Assembly: GCA_015057635.1 (NCBI GenBank)
Contig: SVEB01000017.1
Location: forward strand, 1 to 46,077
Reading direction: 5' to 3'
Length of the DNA: 46,077 nt
Source: Lachnospiraceae bacterium
GTDB lineage: Bacteria; Bacillota; Clostridia; Lachnospirales; Lachnospiraceae
Shown in pieces: positions 7,877 through 15,066 of the stretch (positions are counted from its first letter, which is position 1; each line of letters begins with the position of its first letter). The notes below the pieces were generated by a model, which saw only the letters and a list, made by a program, of their open reading frames with translations, was not told where the DNA came from and searched no databases. A program made the position numbers and the translations under genes.

Positions 7877-8340
7877 TTGCTGAAAGAAATTGCCAAAGAG
7901 ATTCTGTCGGATGATCTATATCTCGGGTATTATTTTCAGTTGATCCAGGATGCGCTTTATTGGAAATTCTTATATTATGATCATGGATATCAGGTTACCT
8001 GTCCGAAAGATGCAGAGGTTCTTTATCATGATTATATGGTTCTAAATTTTTATCTAGTATCGAAGTTTGAGCTCGATTACGCCCTCACAGCTCCAGAACG
8101 TTTTGAAACGGAGAAAATCAATAGCATATATCCTTTTTCTTTGACCGAATTCATTCTTTCTATTCAAAGAGACCTGACTCCATCTGCTGATCCGTCTCCG
8201 ATATTCTTTCCAAATCCATGGCTGATTCCTATATAAATGGAGTGGCCGACGTGTGTTTGAAAGAATATGAGGCTTTACAAGCTGGTACCAGCTGTCTGTT
8301 ACCGGTTGATTACTCTTGGATGCTTCCGCCTAGAAAATAA
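7877..8340 (+). pseudogene. Unidentified gene, probably frameshifted near 8190
   Basis: A frame from TTG 7877 to TAA 8236 would encode 119 residues (MLKEIAKEILSDDLYLGYYF at the start). The last 25 residues are oddly proline-rich (PSADPSPIFFPNPWLIPI). Another frame opens right after 8190 and reads naturally to TAA 8340 through MADSYINGVADVCLKEYEA and VDYSWMLPPRK. This suggests one gene of about 150 codons broken by a frameshift at about 8185-8195. The start is weak, with only AAGGG upstream, and the gene follows the isomerase by 10 bases. I do not recognise the family. It could instead be a genuine short protein. Confidence 0.45.
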
Positions 8341-8526
8341 TCCGTTGAAACTTGAATTAGTAAAGAGCAGGGCAGAAAAACATATGCTTAGAAAAGTAAA
8401 ATACATAAAAAAACACATAGAATAAAATACATAGGAGAGGGAATATACTCTGGAAAAAGAATAGGCATAAAATGTTGTAATCTTGCAATAAACAGATGTT
8501 GAAAAGTGTGATTGGAGGCAGAGAAG

Positions 8527-8953
8527 ATGAATCGAGAAATTGCACATGTATCCACAGACGGTTTCGAGGGAATTTCATTTCCTGCAAACCAAAGAAAAGA
8601 TAAAGTAGTCATTACCCATGAACAAAGATAAGCAAGTAACAGAAGACAGCATAATCAAAGTCGAACACATAAATGGCCCGATCCTATTGCTCTCATCCAT
8701 AAACGACTCCGTCTGGCCATCCACTGAGAGTGCCCGTGGGAGCAGTCAGATAGAAACGCGTCTAATCGCTCATAATTTCAAGTTCCCTCACAAACATATC
8801 GCTTATAAACACATAAGCCATATGATGATGCCCGACATAAGTCCTGCCATGAAACTAGTATTTAAATCCGAACGCCACGCTAAAGCTCAGTGCCAAAAAG
8901 AAAGAATTCACCTGGCTGCCACGTTGCTTAATTGGATAGAAAATACACGGTAG
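8527..8953 (+). pseudogene. Acyl-CoA thioesterase/BAAT-type alpha/beta hydrolase with internal deletion
   Basis: Two frames together look like the two ends of one gene. ATG 8527, with a GGAGG site at 8514-8518, starts 34 residues (DGFEGISFPANQRKDKVVIT) resembling the N-terminal strand of dienelactone-hydrolase-like proteins, then stops at 8631. In the next frame, 8618-8953 encodes the C-terminal part of the acyl-CoA thioester hydrolase/BAAT family: VEHINGPILLLSS, NDSVWPS (acid-residue region) and KHISHMMMP (histidine region). The middle, including the nucleophile elbow, is missing, so it cannot be an active enzyme. A deletion of perhaps 150 or more codons plus a frame change is inferred by comparison with the usual length of the family. 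Confidence 0.7.
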
Positions 8954-9011
8954 AGTGCTCCATGTAATTAATTGTATCTAATTTTTGTTCTATCTTTACA
9001 ATTGTAAGATA

Positions 9012-9219
9012 CCCTCATCTGTGAACATAATAAAGTACGTCTGAAGAATCACACTTGTTTTTGTGTCTTTATCCGCTGTAACATATCTTCCTCTATAAGC
9101 ATATCAAAGTGCGTTCGAAGAATCGCACGAAATCTTTTACTTTTATCCTTCTTCATCATAAATAGTATACGCTCATCCGTGAGCCCATCAAAGTGCGTTT
9201 CAAAGAAACGCACTTTGAT
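9012..9219. repeat. Three degenerate tandem repeats of about 75-80 bases
   Basis: The shared core, roughly CTCATCYGTGA then a variable stretch, AAAGTRCGT and GAAGAATCRCAC, starts near 9014, 9087 and 9172. The hairpin centres lie near 9044, 9119 and 9203. Each copy contains a small stem of the GTGCG/CGCAC kind; the last is a perfect 15-bp stem (9187-9201 with 9205-9219) with loop AAA. On the minus strand the repeats also read as a repeated peptide, for example RFFETHFDGLTDERIL, RAILRTHFDMLIEED and VILQTYFIMFTDEGIL. It may be a decaying repeat gene or a multiplied flanking hairpin. Confidence 0.6.
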
Positions 9220-9437
9220 ATCGCCCGCCGCCCCCGTGCCGCGCGTTTTTGGCGCGCAGGGGTTCCGAATGTCCGGCTCGAGACGGAAAACAGGCGCTCC
9301 GGTCTTCGAATAGCGGACAGTGTTTTCCTGTCCGATAGGCGAAGACCGGAGTGTCTGTTTTCCGCTCTCGCGTCCGAATATTGGAACCCCTGCGCGCCAA
9401 AAACGCGCGGCACGGGGGCGGTGGGCGATACCCGCCC
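9187..9437 (-). repeat. Long-hairpin element, copy 2
   Basis: Read on the minus strand, it opens with GGGCGGG (9437-9431). A hairpin of about 212 bases follows (9430-9219), with an outer stem of about 49 bp whose only imperfection is one G:T pair near its base. The two 17-base blocks TTCGGACGCGAGAGCGG (9378-9362) and CGTCTCGAGCCGGACAT (9285-9269) are identical to copy 1. The tip GACAGGAAAACACTGTC differs from copy 1 by one base. The small hairpin GCGTTTC-ttt-GAAACGC ends it. The outer stem sequences differ strongly from copy 1 yet stay paired, so base pairing rather than sequence has been kept. It ends only 12 bases before the -35 of the spoIVA promoter. Confidence 0.8.
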
Positions 9438-9448
9438 AGAGATTTTTT

Positions 9449-9477
9449 GCATACATCATTTTTCTTGCGCATACACT
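9449..9477 (+). promoter_or_regulatory. Sigma-E-like sporulation promoter for spoIVA
   Basis: GCATACA (9449-9455), a 14-base spacer and CATACACT (9470-9477) fit the sigma-E pattern known from Bacillus (KMATATT, 14-15 bases, CATACAHT); the -10 matches fully and the -35 at five of seven positions. spoIVA is a sigma-E gene in Bacillus, which supports the call. Confidence 0.65.
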
Positions 9478-9506
9478 GTATCAGTGAATACTAGGAGGGA
9501 TATCTT

Positions 9507-10982
9507 TTGGACAATTATAATGTATATAAAGACATTAAAGCTCGTACCAATGGAGAAATCTATATCGGTGTTGTAGGACCGGTCCGTACTGGTAAATCAA
9601 CTTTTATCAAGAGGTTTATGGATTTGCTGGTGATTCCAAATATTGAAGATGTACATAGCAGAGAAAGAGCGATTGATGAATTGCCTCAAAGTGCAGCTGG
9701 CAAGACCGTAATGACCACTGAACCAAAGTTCATTCCAAAAGAGGCCGTTAATATTCAGATCTCAGATGATATCGAATTATCAGTGCGCATGATTGACTGT
9801 GTTGGATATATGGTTGATGGGGCAATGGGACATATCGAAAACGATCAGGAGCGTCTTGTAAAAACACCTTGGTTTGATTATGAGATTCCATTTACCCAGG
9901 CAGCGGAACTTGGGACGAAGAAAGTAATCAATGATCATTCCACGATCGGAATCGTAATTACTGCAGACGGAACATTTGGGGATCTTCCAAGAGAAAGCTA
10001 TCTTGTTCCGGAGCAGAGAACAATTGAAGAACTAAAAAAGATTGGCAAGCCGTTTGTGGTGCTGTTAAATTCCAATCAGCCGTATTCGGATGAGACTCAG
10101 GCGATGGCAGAGGAAATGAGTGCGGCCTATGATGTAATGGTAATTCCGGTAAACTGTGAACAGTTAAAGAAAGATGACATCAATCGAATCATGAGTTCTG
10201 TTCTGTCTGTATTCCCGATTACAGAGATTGGTTTCTATCTTCCGAAATGGGCCGAGATGCTTCCGAAAGATCATTATCTGAAAGATGAGATTATCACTGC
10301 GGTAAAAGGCATGTTAAAGAAGCTGAATCTGATGAAAGATGTCACAAGTGCCAACTGTATGACGGACAGTCCACATATCAATAACTTTAAGATTGACAAG
10401 ATTATGATGGAAGACGGAACGGTTCATATCAGTGTGGACATTGATAATCAGTATTACTATGAAATTATCAGTGAGATTGTAGGAGCGGAGGTTCATGGAG
10501 AATACGAATTTATGAATATGATTCGTGAGCTGGCAGCAAAGAAGCAGGAATATGAAAAGGTCAGCAATGCATGTGAAGAGGTGAGGTATAAGGGGTATGG
10601 TGTTGTAACGCCGCATCCGGATGAAATTACAATTGCAAGTCCGGAGATTATCAAACATGGCAATAAATATGGGGTAAAGATTAAAGCAACGGCTCCTTCT
10701 ATTCATATGATTCAGGCAAATATTCAGACAGAAATCGCACCGATTGTAGGAAGTGAAGAACAGGCACAAGATTTAATCCGCTATATGAAAGAACAGACAG
10801 AGGCGGGACCGGAAGGAATCTGGGATACCAATATCTTTGGCAAGTCATTAGGACAGCTGGTTGATGAGGGGATTTCCACGAAGATTAACCGGATCAATGA
10901 AGACAGCCAGATGAAACTGCAGGAAACGATGCAGAAGATCATCAATGACAGCAATGGTGGGTTAATTTGCATAATCATATAA
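9507..10982 (+). CDS. spoIVA: Stage IV sporulation ATPase SpoIVA (spore-coat basement layer)
   Basis: SpoIVA is made in the mother cell, binds the forespore surface and polymerises by ATP hydrolysis to form the platform for coat assembly. The N-terminus DIKARTNGEIYIGVVGPVRT leads into the Walker A segment GPVRTGKST (residues 24-32), and the C-terminus ends LICIII, as expected for the membrane-contacting tail. At 491 residues it matches the Bacillus protein. The start is a TTG with AGGAGGG at 9493-9499; the ATG further inside would remove the conserved N-terminus. It is monocistronic, between a sigma-E-like promoter and a terminator, and is the clearest marker that the organism forms endospores. 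Confidence 0.97.
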   Translation: MDNYNVYKDIKARTNGEIYIGVVGPVRTGKSTFIKRFMDLLVIPNIEDVHSRERAIDELPQSAAGKTVMTTEPKFIPKEAVNIQISDDIELSVRMIDCVGYMVDGAMGHIENDQERLVKTPWFDYEIPFTQAAELGTKKVINDHSTIGIVITADGTFGDLPRESYLVPEQRTIEELKKIGKPFVVLLNSNQPYSDETQAMAEEMSAAYDVMVIPVNCEQLKKDDINRIMSSVLSVFPITEIGFYLPKWAEMLPKDHYLKDEIITAVKGMLKKLNLMKDVTSANCMTDSPHINNFKIDKIMMEDGTVHISVDIDNQYYYEIISEIVGAEVHGEYEFMNMIRELAAKKQEYEKVSNACEEVRYKGYGVVTPHPDEITIASPEIIKHGNKYGVKIKATAPSIHMIQANIQTEIAPIVGSEEQAQDLIRYMKEQTEAGPEGIWDTNIFGKSLGQLVDEGISTKINRINEDSQMKLQETMQKIINDSNGGLICIII

Positions 10983-11048
10983 TATATGGGTAACCAAAAC
11001 GAATAATCATAATTTAGGATGGTTTGGTAACAATAGTATGGTGAGCGC

Positions 11049-11113
11049 AAGCTCTAATTGTGGGAAAGTTTCATGCAAATAAGGATGAAACCTGCAATTA
11101 GAGCTTTTCTTCC
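11049..11113 (+). terminator. Terminator after spoIVA
   Basis: AAGCTCTAATTG (11049-11060) pairs perfectly with CAATTAGAGCTT (11095-11106), with an inner GTTTCAT/ATGAAAC stem, then TTCTTCC. The rest of the 10983-11440 gap holds the promoter at 11337 and no convincing gene. Confidence 0.75.
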
Positions 11114-11336
11114 ATCTAAAAGGGGGCAAAATGTTGGCTGATCTGTGCTTATTCTAGCCGGATAGAATGAAAGAGGGGATTTTTAAGAAAACGCATAAAA
11201 ACAAAATATTGCTATCAATTTGCATAAAAAACATATGGAAAATAAGAATTATTGGTGTACAATGTCGGAACTTTTAAATTGGAGAAGGACGCTGTTGTGA
11301 AAATGCAAAATAAATGGAAAAATAATTGCCATATTA

Positions 11337-11365
11337 TTGACAAATTTTCTAAATACTGCTATAAT
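11337..11365 (+). promoter_or_regulatory. Consensus sigma-A promoter of the NlpC/P60 gene
   Basis: TTGACA (11337-11342), exactly 17 bases, TATAAT (11360-11365), with TG at 11357-11358 extending the -10. All twelve consensus bases match, so strong expression is expected. The leader is about 70 bases. Confidence 0.85.
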
Positions 11366-11440
11366 AAGCATGTAATAAATTTAATAATTTCGTAACATCT
11401 TTACTTATAGAGGTGAGCCAAATTATAAAGGAGGTACAAC

Positions 11441-12529
11441 GTGAATCGAAAAGCATTAAAACTATCTGTTATGACAGCTGCAACGGTTTTATTGATGAGC
11501 GGCCAGACTATTGTTGCTAATGCTGAGTCAGTTACGGAAGAGAAAACACTTGGCGGTTTTTCATATGTTCTCGATCAATATGTGAATGAGACAAGTACCA
11601 TAGATAGTTCCGAAATCACGCTATTATTAGCATCAAAAGTAGAGATTCCGGAGAATATTGCAATTGCAAATGTTGATGATTGTCTGAATATCCGTGAAAA
11701 GGCAGGCAAATCATATGATATAATAGGTTATCTTCCAAAAGATGCATACTGCATTGTAAAGGAAGTAAAAGATGGATGGGCTAAGATCACATCCGGTGAG
11801 GTGACAGGCTATGTTTCTTCCGAATATCTTTACATGGGAGAAGCAGGTTATAAAAAAGCAAAATCGTTAGCAAATCTGACCGCTACCGTGACGGCAGGAT
11901 CTGTGAATGTAAGACAGACGCCTTCCACGGAATCGAATCAGAATATTATTACAGAAGTAAGCAAGAATGAAGAGCTTCTTGTTGTAGAGGATGATTCCTT
12001 GGAACTGCTGACAAAGGATGATCCAAAAGCAGAGCTTTGGGTCAAAGTAAGCGTGGATAATGTAGAAGGCTATGTATCAAGAGATTATGTGGATGTATCC
12101 TATAAGTGGAAGATGGCAGTTAAGATTGATCCGGTCGATGCATCGGTTTCCTCTCTTCGTATCCGCCTTACGCAGGAATCCAAGAAATACTTAGGACTTC
12201 GTTATGTGTGGGGAGGCCAGAGTCTGACAACGGGCGCTGACTGCTCTGGTTTTGTAAGATCCTTGTACAAGCTGGTGGGCATTGATATCACGAATTTGCC
12301 AAGAACATCTTATGATTTGGCGAAGTCAAGCCTTGGAAAGAGTGTTTCACTTGCGGAAGCAAAACCCGGAGATCTTGTATTTTATGGAGATGCCAAAGGA
12401 AATGTAGATCATGTTGCTATGTATATTGGTAATAATCAGGTGATTCATGAAAGTGGAAGGACAACCGGATGCAAGATATCAAATGTGACATATCGTACGA
12501 TTCTTCGTATTAAGAATTTCATAGATTAA
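11441..12529 (+). CDS. Secreted SH3-domain NlpC/P60 cell-wall endopeptidase
   Basis: Residues 1-28 form a signal peptide (hydrophobic AATVLLMSG, then VANAES). Two bacterial SH3 domains follow at about 72-132 (CLNIREKAGKSYDIIGYL, GYVSSEYLY) and 147-220 (VNVRQTPS, GYVSRDYVDV). The C-terminal NlpC/P60 peptidase domain covers about 240-362. Its catalytic residues are visible: C268 (GADCSGF), H324 (VDHVAMYIG) and H336 (VIHESG). Such enzymes cut peptide stems of peptidoglycan, with the SH3 domains binding the wall. The start is GTG with a full AAAGGAGGT. It has its own consensus promoter and terminator, so it is a single-gene unit, probably highly expressed. Confidence 0.93.
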   Translation: MNRKALKLSVMTAATVLLMSGQTIVANAESVTEEKTLGGFSYVLDQYVNETSTIDSSEITLLLASKVEIPENIAIANVDDCLNIREKAGKSYDIIGYLPKDAYCIVKEVKDGWAKITSGEVTGYVSSEYLYMGEAGYKKAKSLANLTATVTAGSVNVRQTPSTESNQNIITEVSKNEELLVVEDDSLELLTKDDPKAELWVKVSVDNVEGYVSRDYVDVSYKWKMAVKIDPVDASVSSLRIRLTQESKKYLGLRYVWGGQSLTTGADCSGFVRSLYKLVGIDITNLPRTSYDLAKSSLGKSVSLAEAKPGDLVFYGDAKGNVDHVAMYIGNNQVIHESGRTTGCKISNVTYRTILRIKNFID

Positions 12530-12538
12530 TCCAAAGAG

Positions 12539-12600
12539 AAAAGTGTAGTTTTTACGAAGCAGCAATGTCTGTTTATTAAAAACTGCACTTTTCTTTTTTT
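12539..12600 (+). terminator. Intrinsic terminator after the NlpC/P60 gene
   Basis: AAAAGTGTAGTTTTTA (12539-12554) pairs with TAAAAACTGCACTTTT (12577-12592) with one mismatch, followed by CTTTTTTT. It begins just after the stop codon. Confidence 0.85.
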
Positions 12601-12736
12601 GAGTAGTAAGAAGGTTCAGAGAGCTTTCCTACTATTTAAAAAACGGTCCGAGGCACGTGCACTTAGCGAGGTCTCCGCACGATAAAGTTTTTTATAAGTT
12701 CATGTAAAAAAAATACAAAAAGTAAAGAATATGGTG

Positions 12737-12742
12737 TATAAT
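12737..12742 (+). promoter_or_regulatory. Putative -10 box of the alpha-glucuronidase gene
   Basis: TATAAT preceded directly by TG lies 33 bases before the start codon. The -35 position holds no good match, as expected of an activator-dependent promoter. No catabolite-repression site was confidently seen. Confidence 0.4.
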
Positions 12743-12774
12743 GGTAGATTATAAGGGTAAGGAGGAAGATTATT

Positions 12775-14871
12775 GTGTATTTTAAGGCTTGGCTAAACTA
12801 TGATGGGGAATTAAACGAAAATGTGAGAGATTATTTTCAGGCAGTTTTTTCAAATTATGAATCCAATGTATTTTCCAAAGTGAACAGACAGATGTATCTG
12901 CACGCGATGGAAGAGGTAAAAGCCGCAGCAAATTCTTTTTTGGGGAAGAAGCCGGATGAGTATGATTTTATAATGAATGAAGAAAATTTTACGGTTATCG
13001 AGGAAAAGTATGAGAATACAGAAGAACAAAAATGGAAAAGAGGAATCCTTCTTTACTACGTTCCGGAAAATCAGGATAATGAGGAATCGTTATCGACAGA
13101 TGGAGCGTACGAGATTAAACAATATCTGGATGAGGAAAAACGTTTTGATCTGTGGACTGTTCGGGCAAGCGGTGGAAGAGGTATTCTCTACGGTACATAT
13201 GCACTGATCAGGCAGGCGATCTGTGATGGGAAATTAACGGATACCGGAGTTGTGAAACCATCCCTAGCGCTTAGAATGCTAAATCACTGGGATAATTTAG
13301 ACGGATCCATTGAACGTGGATATTCGGGAAATTCCTTTTTCTTCTCTAAGAATCAGATATTAGTTGATGAACGTACGGCTTTTTATGCAAGACTTCTTGC
13401 TTCGGTAGGGATTAATGGTGTTGTAATTAACAATGTAAATGTGAAGGATATGGCGACACGCCTGATCAGCCCGCTTTATTATGCAAAGCTTCGTGAGATG
13501 AGCGAGCTGTTTGCAGGGTACGGCATACAGCTGTTCATGAGCCTTAATTTCGCGGCTCCGATGGAATTGGGGGGGCTTTCCGGATGCGATCCGCTTGCAG
13601 AAGATGTAGTTCGGTGGTGGAAAGAGAAGATGCAGGAAGTATATCGAGAGATCCCGAATTTAGGTGGCTTTTTAGTGAAAGCGGATTCAGAAGGACGTCC
13701 GGGACCATTTACATACGGCAGAACACATGCGGATGGTGCTAATATGCTTGCTAAGGAAATTGCTCCTTATGGTGGGCTGATTATATGGCGGTGTTTTGTT
13801 TATAACTGTAAACAGGACTGGCGTGACAAAAAGACAGACCGTGCAAGAGCCGGATATGATAATTTTATGCCGTTAGACGGTAAATTTTTAGATAATGTTA
13901 TTCTGCAGATTAAGAACGGCCCGATGGATTTCCAGGTTAGGGAGCCGATATCTCCGTTGTTTGGAGGGCTTAGGAGTACGAATCAGATGTTAGAGGTACA
14001 GATTGCCCAAGAGTATACCGGACAGCAGAGGCATGTATGCTATCTGGTGCCAATGTGGAAAGAGGCGTTGGATTTTCATACCTATTGTAAGGAAAGCGAT
14101 GACCGGGTACAGGATATTATAAAAGGAAAGACATTTGGAGGAAGAAACTGCGGTATGGCAGGGGTGGCGAATACCGGAGATGATCCGAACTGGACAGGAC
14201 ATGATCTTGCGGCAGCTAATCTATATGGATTTGGAAGACTGAGCTTTGATAATAATCTGAGTTCAGAAGAGATCGCAAGGGAATGGATTTCTATGACATT
14301 TCCAAGAACGCCGATTGTTATGTCAAATCTTCTCTATATTCTGATGAATTCCTGGAGTACCTATGAACATTATACATCGCCGTTAGGAATTGGATGGATG
14401 GTGAATCCGTCTTATCATTATGGGCCAAATGTAGACGGCTATGAGTATGATCGCTGGGGAACGTATCACCGGGCTGACTGTAAAGGAATCGGCATTGACC
14501 GGACAAGCAAGGGTACCGGATATTCCACTCAGTATCAGAAGCAGAATGCAATGATGTATGAAGACGTGGCAACATGTCCGGATGAGCTTTTACTGTTCTT
14601 CCATCGGATTTTGTATACGGATCGTTTAAAAAGCGGGAAGACATTGATTCAGCACATATATGATACTCATTTTGAAGGCGTGGAAGAAGTGAAGGAGTTT
14701 ATTCGTCTGTTCTGTCAATTAGAAGGGGTCCTTAGTGAGGATGTATTCCAAAGAATCTTAAATCGTCTGACCGAACAGCTGTCAAGTGCAGAAGAGTGGC
14801 GTGATGTAGTGAATACCTATTTTTATCGGAAATCCGGAATTGAAGATGAAAAATCAAGAGAAATCTATTGA
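12775..14871 (+). CDS. aguA: Glycoside hydrolase family 67 alpha-glucuronidase
   Basis: GH67 enzymes release 4-O-methyl-glucuronic acid from the ends of xylo-oligosaccharides. Family signatures include RMLNHWDNLDGSIERGYSG, VKADSEGRPGPFTYGR, ILQIKNGPMDFQVREP and GIGIDRTSKGTGYSTQY. E306 (DSEG), D385 (NGPMD) and E413 (AQEYTG) correspond to the catalytic acid and the carboxylate pair; the 28-residue spacing of D385 and E413 equals that of D365 and E393 in the Cellvibrio enzyme. The 698-residue length is normal. No signal peptide is present, so it acts in the cytoplasm on imported oligosaccharides. The start is GTG after AAGGAGGA. No xylanase or transporter is adjacent. Confidence 0.95.
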   Translation: MYFKAWLNYDGELNENVRDYFQAVFSNYESNVFSKVNRQMYLHAMEEVKAAANSFLGKKPDEYDFIMNEENFTVIEEKYENTEEQKWKRGILLYYVPENQDNEESLSTDGAYEIKQYLDEEKRFDLWTVRASGGRGILYGTYALIRQAICDGKLTDTGVVKPSLALRMLNHWDNLDGSIERGYSGNSFFFSKNQILVDERTAFYARLLASVGINGVVINNVNVKDMATRLISPLYYAKLREMSELFAGYGIQLFMSLNFAAPMELGGLSGCDPLAEDVVRWWKEKMQEVYREIPNLGGFLVKADSEGRPGPFTYGRTHADGANMLAKEIAPYGGLIIWRCFVYNCKQDWRDKKTDRARAGYDNFMPLDGKFLDNVILQIKNGPMDFQVREPISPLFGGLRSTNQMLEVQIAQEYTGQQRHVCYLVPMWKEALDFHTYCKESDDRVQDIIKGKTFGGRNCGMAGVANTGDDPNWTGHDLAAANLYGFGRLSFDNNLSSEEIAREWISMTFPRTPIVMSNLLYILMNSWSTYEHYTSPLGIGWMVNPSYHYGPNVDGYEYDRWGTYHRADCKGIGIDRTSKGTGYSTQYQKQNAMMYEDVATCPDELLLFFHRILYTDRLKSGKTLIQHIYDTHFEGVEEVKEFIRLFCQLEGVLSEDVFQRILNRLTEQLSSAEEWRDVVNTYFYRKSGIEDEKSREIY

Positions 14872-14963
14872 TGAAATGATAAGGACCAACGAATTGCGAA
14901 ACAGTGCTATTTTACAAAATAATGGGATATTTGCTAACGTTTAACGAAAAAATCAGGTTTCGA

Positions 14964-14992
14964 TTGACAGAAAATCAAAACTTTTTTATAAT
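14964..14992 (+). promoter_or_regulatory. Consensus sigma-A promoter of the MutS-like gene
   Basis: TTGACA (14964-14969), 17 bases, TATAAT (14987-14992) is a full consensus match. It lies 75 bases before the start codon. Confidence 0.8.
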
Positions 14993-15066
14993 TACGAATA
15001 TGCTATAAAAAAATAAGTTCAGAATTTTTAAACCAGTTCTCTGGAAAATAACAAAAGAGAGGAAAA

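Noticed and set aside
9049..9576. Four overlapping open frames across hairpin element 2 and its flank
   Set aside because: The same palindrome opens several frames at once on both strands, and one runs into spoIVA. Only the repeated-peptide portion was kept, as an observation about repeats.
11297..11395. A 32-codon frame with GGAGAAGGA upstream, before the NlpC/P60 gene
   Set aside because: It overlaps the consensus promoter and has the composition of AT-rich intergenic DNA.
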